A stretch of 40,889 nt of DNA from Candidatus Bathyarchaeota archaeon (GTDB lineage Archaea; Thermoproteota; Bathyarchaeia; TCS64): assembly GCA_002726865.1 (NCBI GenBank), contig PBSW01000015.1:1-40889 (forward strand), in the 5' to 3' direction. The notes beneath the pieces were generated by a model that worked only from the letters and a program-made list of their open reading frames with translations, searched no databases and was not told the origin of the DNA. The position numbers and the translations under genes were made by a program. Shown here one piece after another: positions 40,376 through 40,889 of the stretch (within the stretch, counting starts at the first letter, position 1; each line of letters begins with the position of its first letter).

Positions 40376-40889
40376 GTTTTGGTGAAGTATTTCCCTTGTT
40401 TCGGGAATTTAAGGCCCATCAACAGCTAGGCAGGCCAGGACGTGATTAATAGCTTTGACCAGCTGCCTTTAGTGAAGTCGGTGCCTGGGAGGATCTATGT
40501 GGGGGCGGCGAGCGGAAGGGGTATCATGAAGTGCGATGCTATTGGGAGGATCGCTTCATCCCTGTATGTTGGTGAAAAGAAGGCGGAACTCGTCGGGGGG
40601 TGCCGGTTCCGGGTCTCAGACCAGAGGATCCACCACGGGCGGAGCGGGAGACTCTGGTTATCCAGGTTCCCGGTTCTTTAGGCATTCAAGGACACTCTCC
40701 GCCATGATGTGGACCGCCTTGAGGCTGAGGACATCATGGTATGAGCCGATTCGGAACGCGCCGCTAGACGGGTGCTAAAATATTATCTCCAAGGATCCAG
40801 CTACCTCTTTGCGCGCGCTGGGCGCTAAAGTCTCTCTAGAATTGTGCCTTAGTTCCACTATCTTTGCATAATATTTGCATCAGGTTTTA
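40376..40889. other. Right end without supported gene
   Basis: A plus-strand frame (40442-40681) has a GTG start but no recognisable domain. On the minus strand a 38-codon open segment (40658-40774) reads FRIGSYHDVLSLKAVHIM and ESVLECLKNREPG like real protein but lacks a start, so it may be the remnant of a decayed gene. Nothing can be named. Confidence 0.3.

Noticed and set aside
1..40889. CRISPR array or tandem repeats
   Set aside because: No regularly spaced direct repeats were seen on reading the window; repeats found are limited to paralogous coding sequence and short inverted repeats.
1..40889. Insertion sequences or transposases
   Set aside because: No DDE or IS200-type transposase motifs or terminal inverted repeats were seen; the only mobility gene is the partial recombinase at the left edge.

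Overview
The window reads as archaeal chromosomal DNA. An elongator tRNA-Met carries an intron bounded by a bulge-helix-bulge fold. Many genes start about 25-30 bases after an AT-rich TATA-like box with little or no leader. Genes often end in T-tracts, and the gene set includes tungsten-type aldehyde:ferredoxin oxidoreductases, a COG1821 ATP-grasp enzyme and a DUF362 protein. An uncultivated, peptide-degrading lineage such as Bathyarchaeia would fit, but nothing here fixes the taxon.

Left edge (1-6.0 kb): a tyrosine recombinase whose frame begins inside the 3' end of the tRNA-Met gene and runs off the window, so this is probably one end of an integrated element. Then come a DEAD-box helicase, a frameshifted gene remnant, an alanine racemase, a DUF362 protein and two unrecognised 130-residue proteins.

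Centre (6.1-28.1 kb): a dense block of small-molecule and peptide catabolism genes. It holds five paralogous two-domain cupins (two tandem pairs and one single), a 2,4-dienoyl-CoA reductase-like flavoenzyme, and two tandem M24 'pita-bread' proteins that lack most metal ligands, as in creatinase. It also holds three AstE/aspartoacylase-like M14 proteins (one without its two His ligands), a creatininase-like protein, a class I aminotransferase, an amidohydrolase, a class III CoA-transferase, a HExxH metalloprotease, an S9 peptidase and a nitroreductase. Several hydrolases have replaced canonical metal ligands. Together they look like a lineage-specific pathway for an amide, ureide, guanidino or modified-peptide compound; the substrate is unknown. 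No transporter or regulator is encoded in this block.

Right part (28.5-40.9 kb): an MfnD-like ATP-grasp ligase, an M24 peptidase with all five metal ligands, a membrane-anchored family 2 glycosyltransferase, a winged-helix/PD-(D/E)XK nuclease-like protein, and a tungsten oxidoreductase set (two AOR subunits, a MoaD-like protein and a four-cluster ferredoxin). An MscS channel, a tRNA-Thr(UGU) and a gene-poor end with possible very small ORFs follow.

All functions are read from sequence motifs and family knowledge; no database search was possible.
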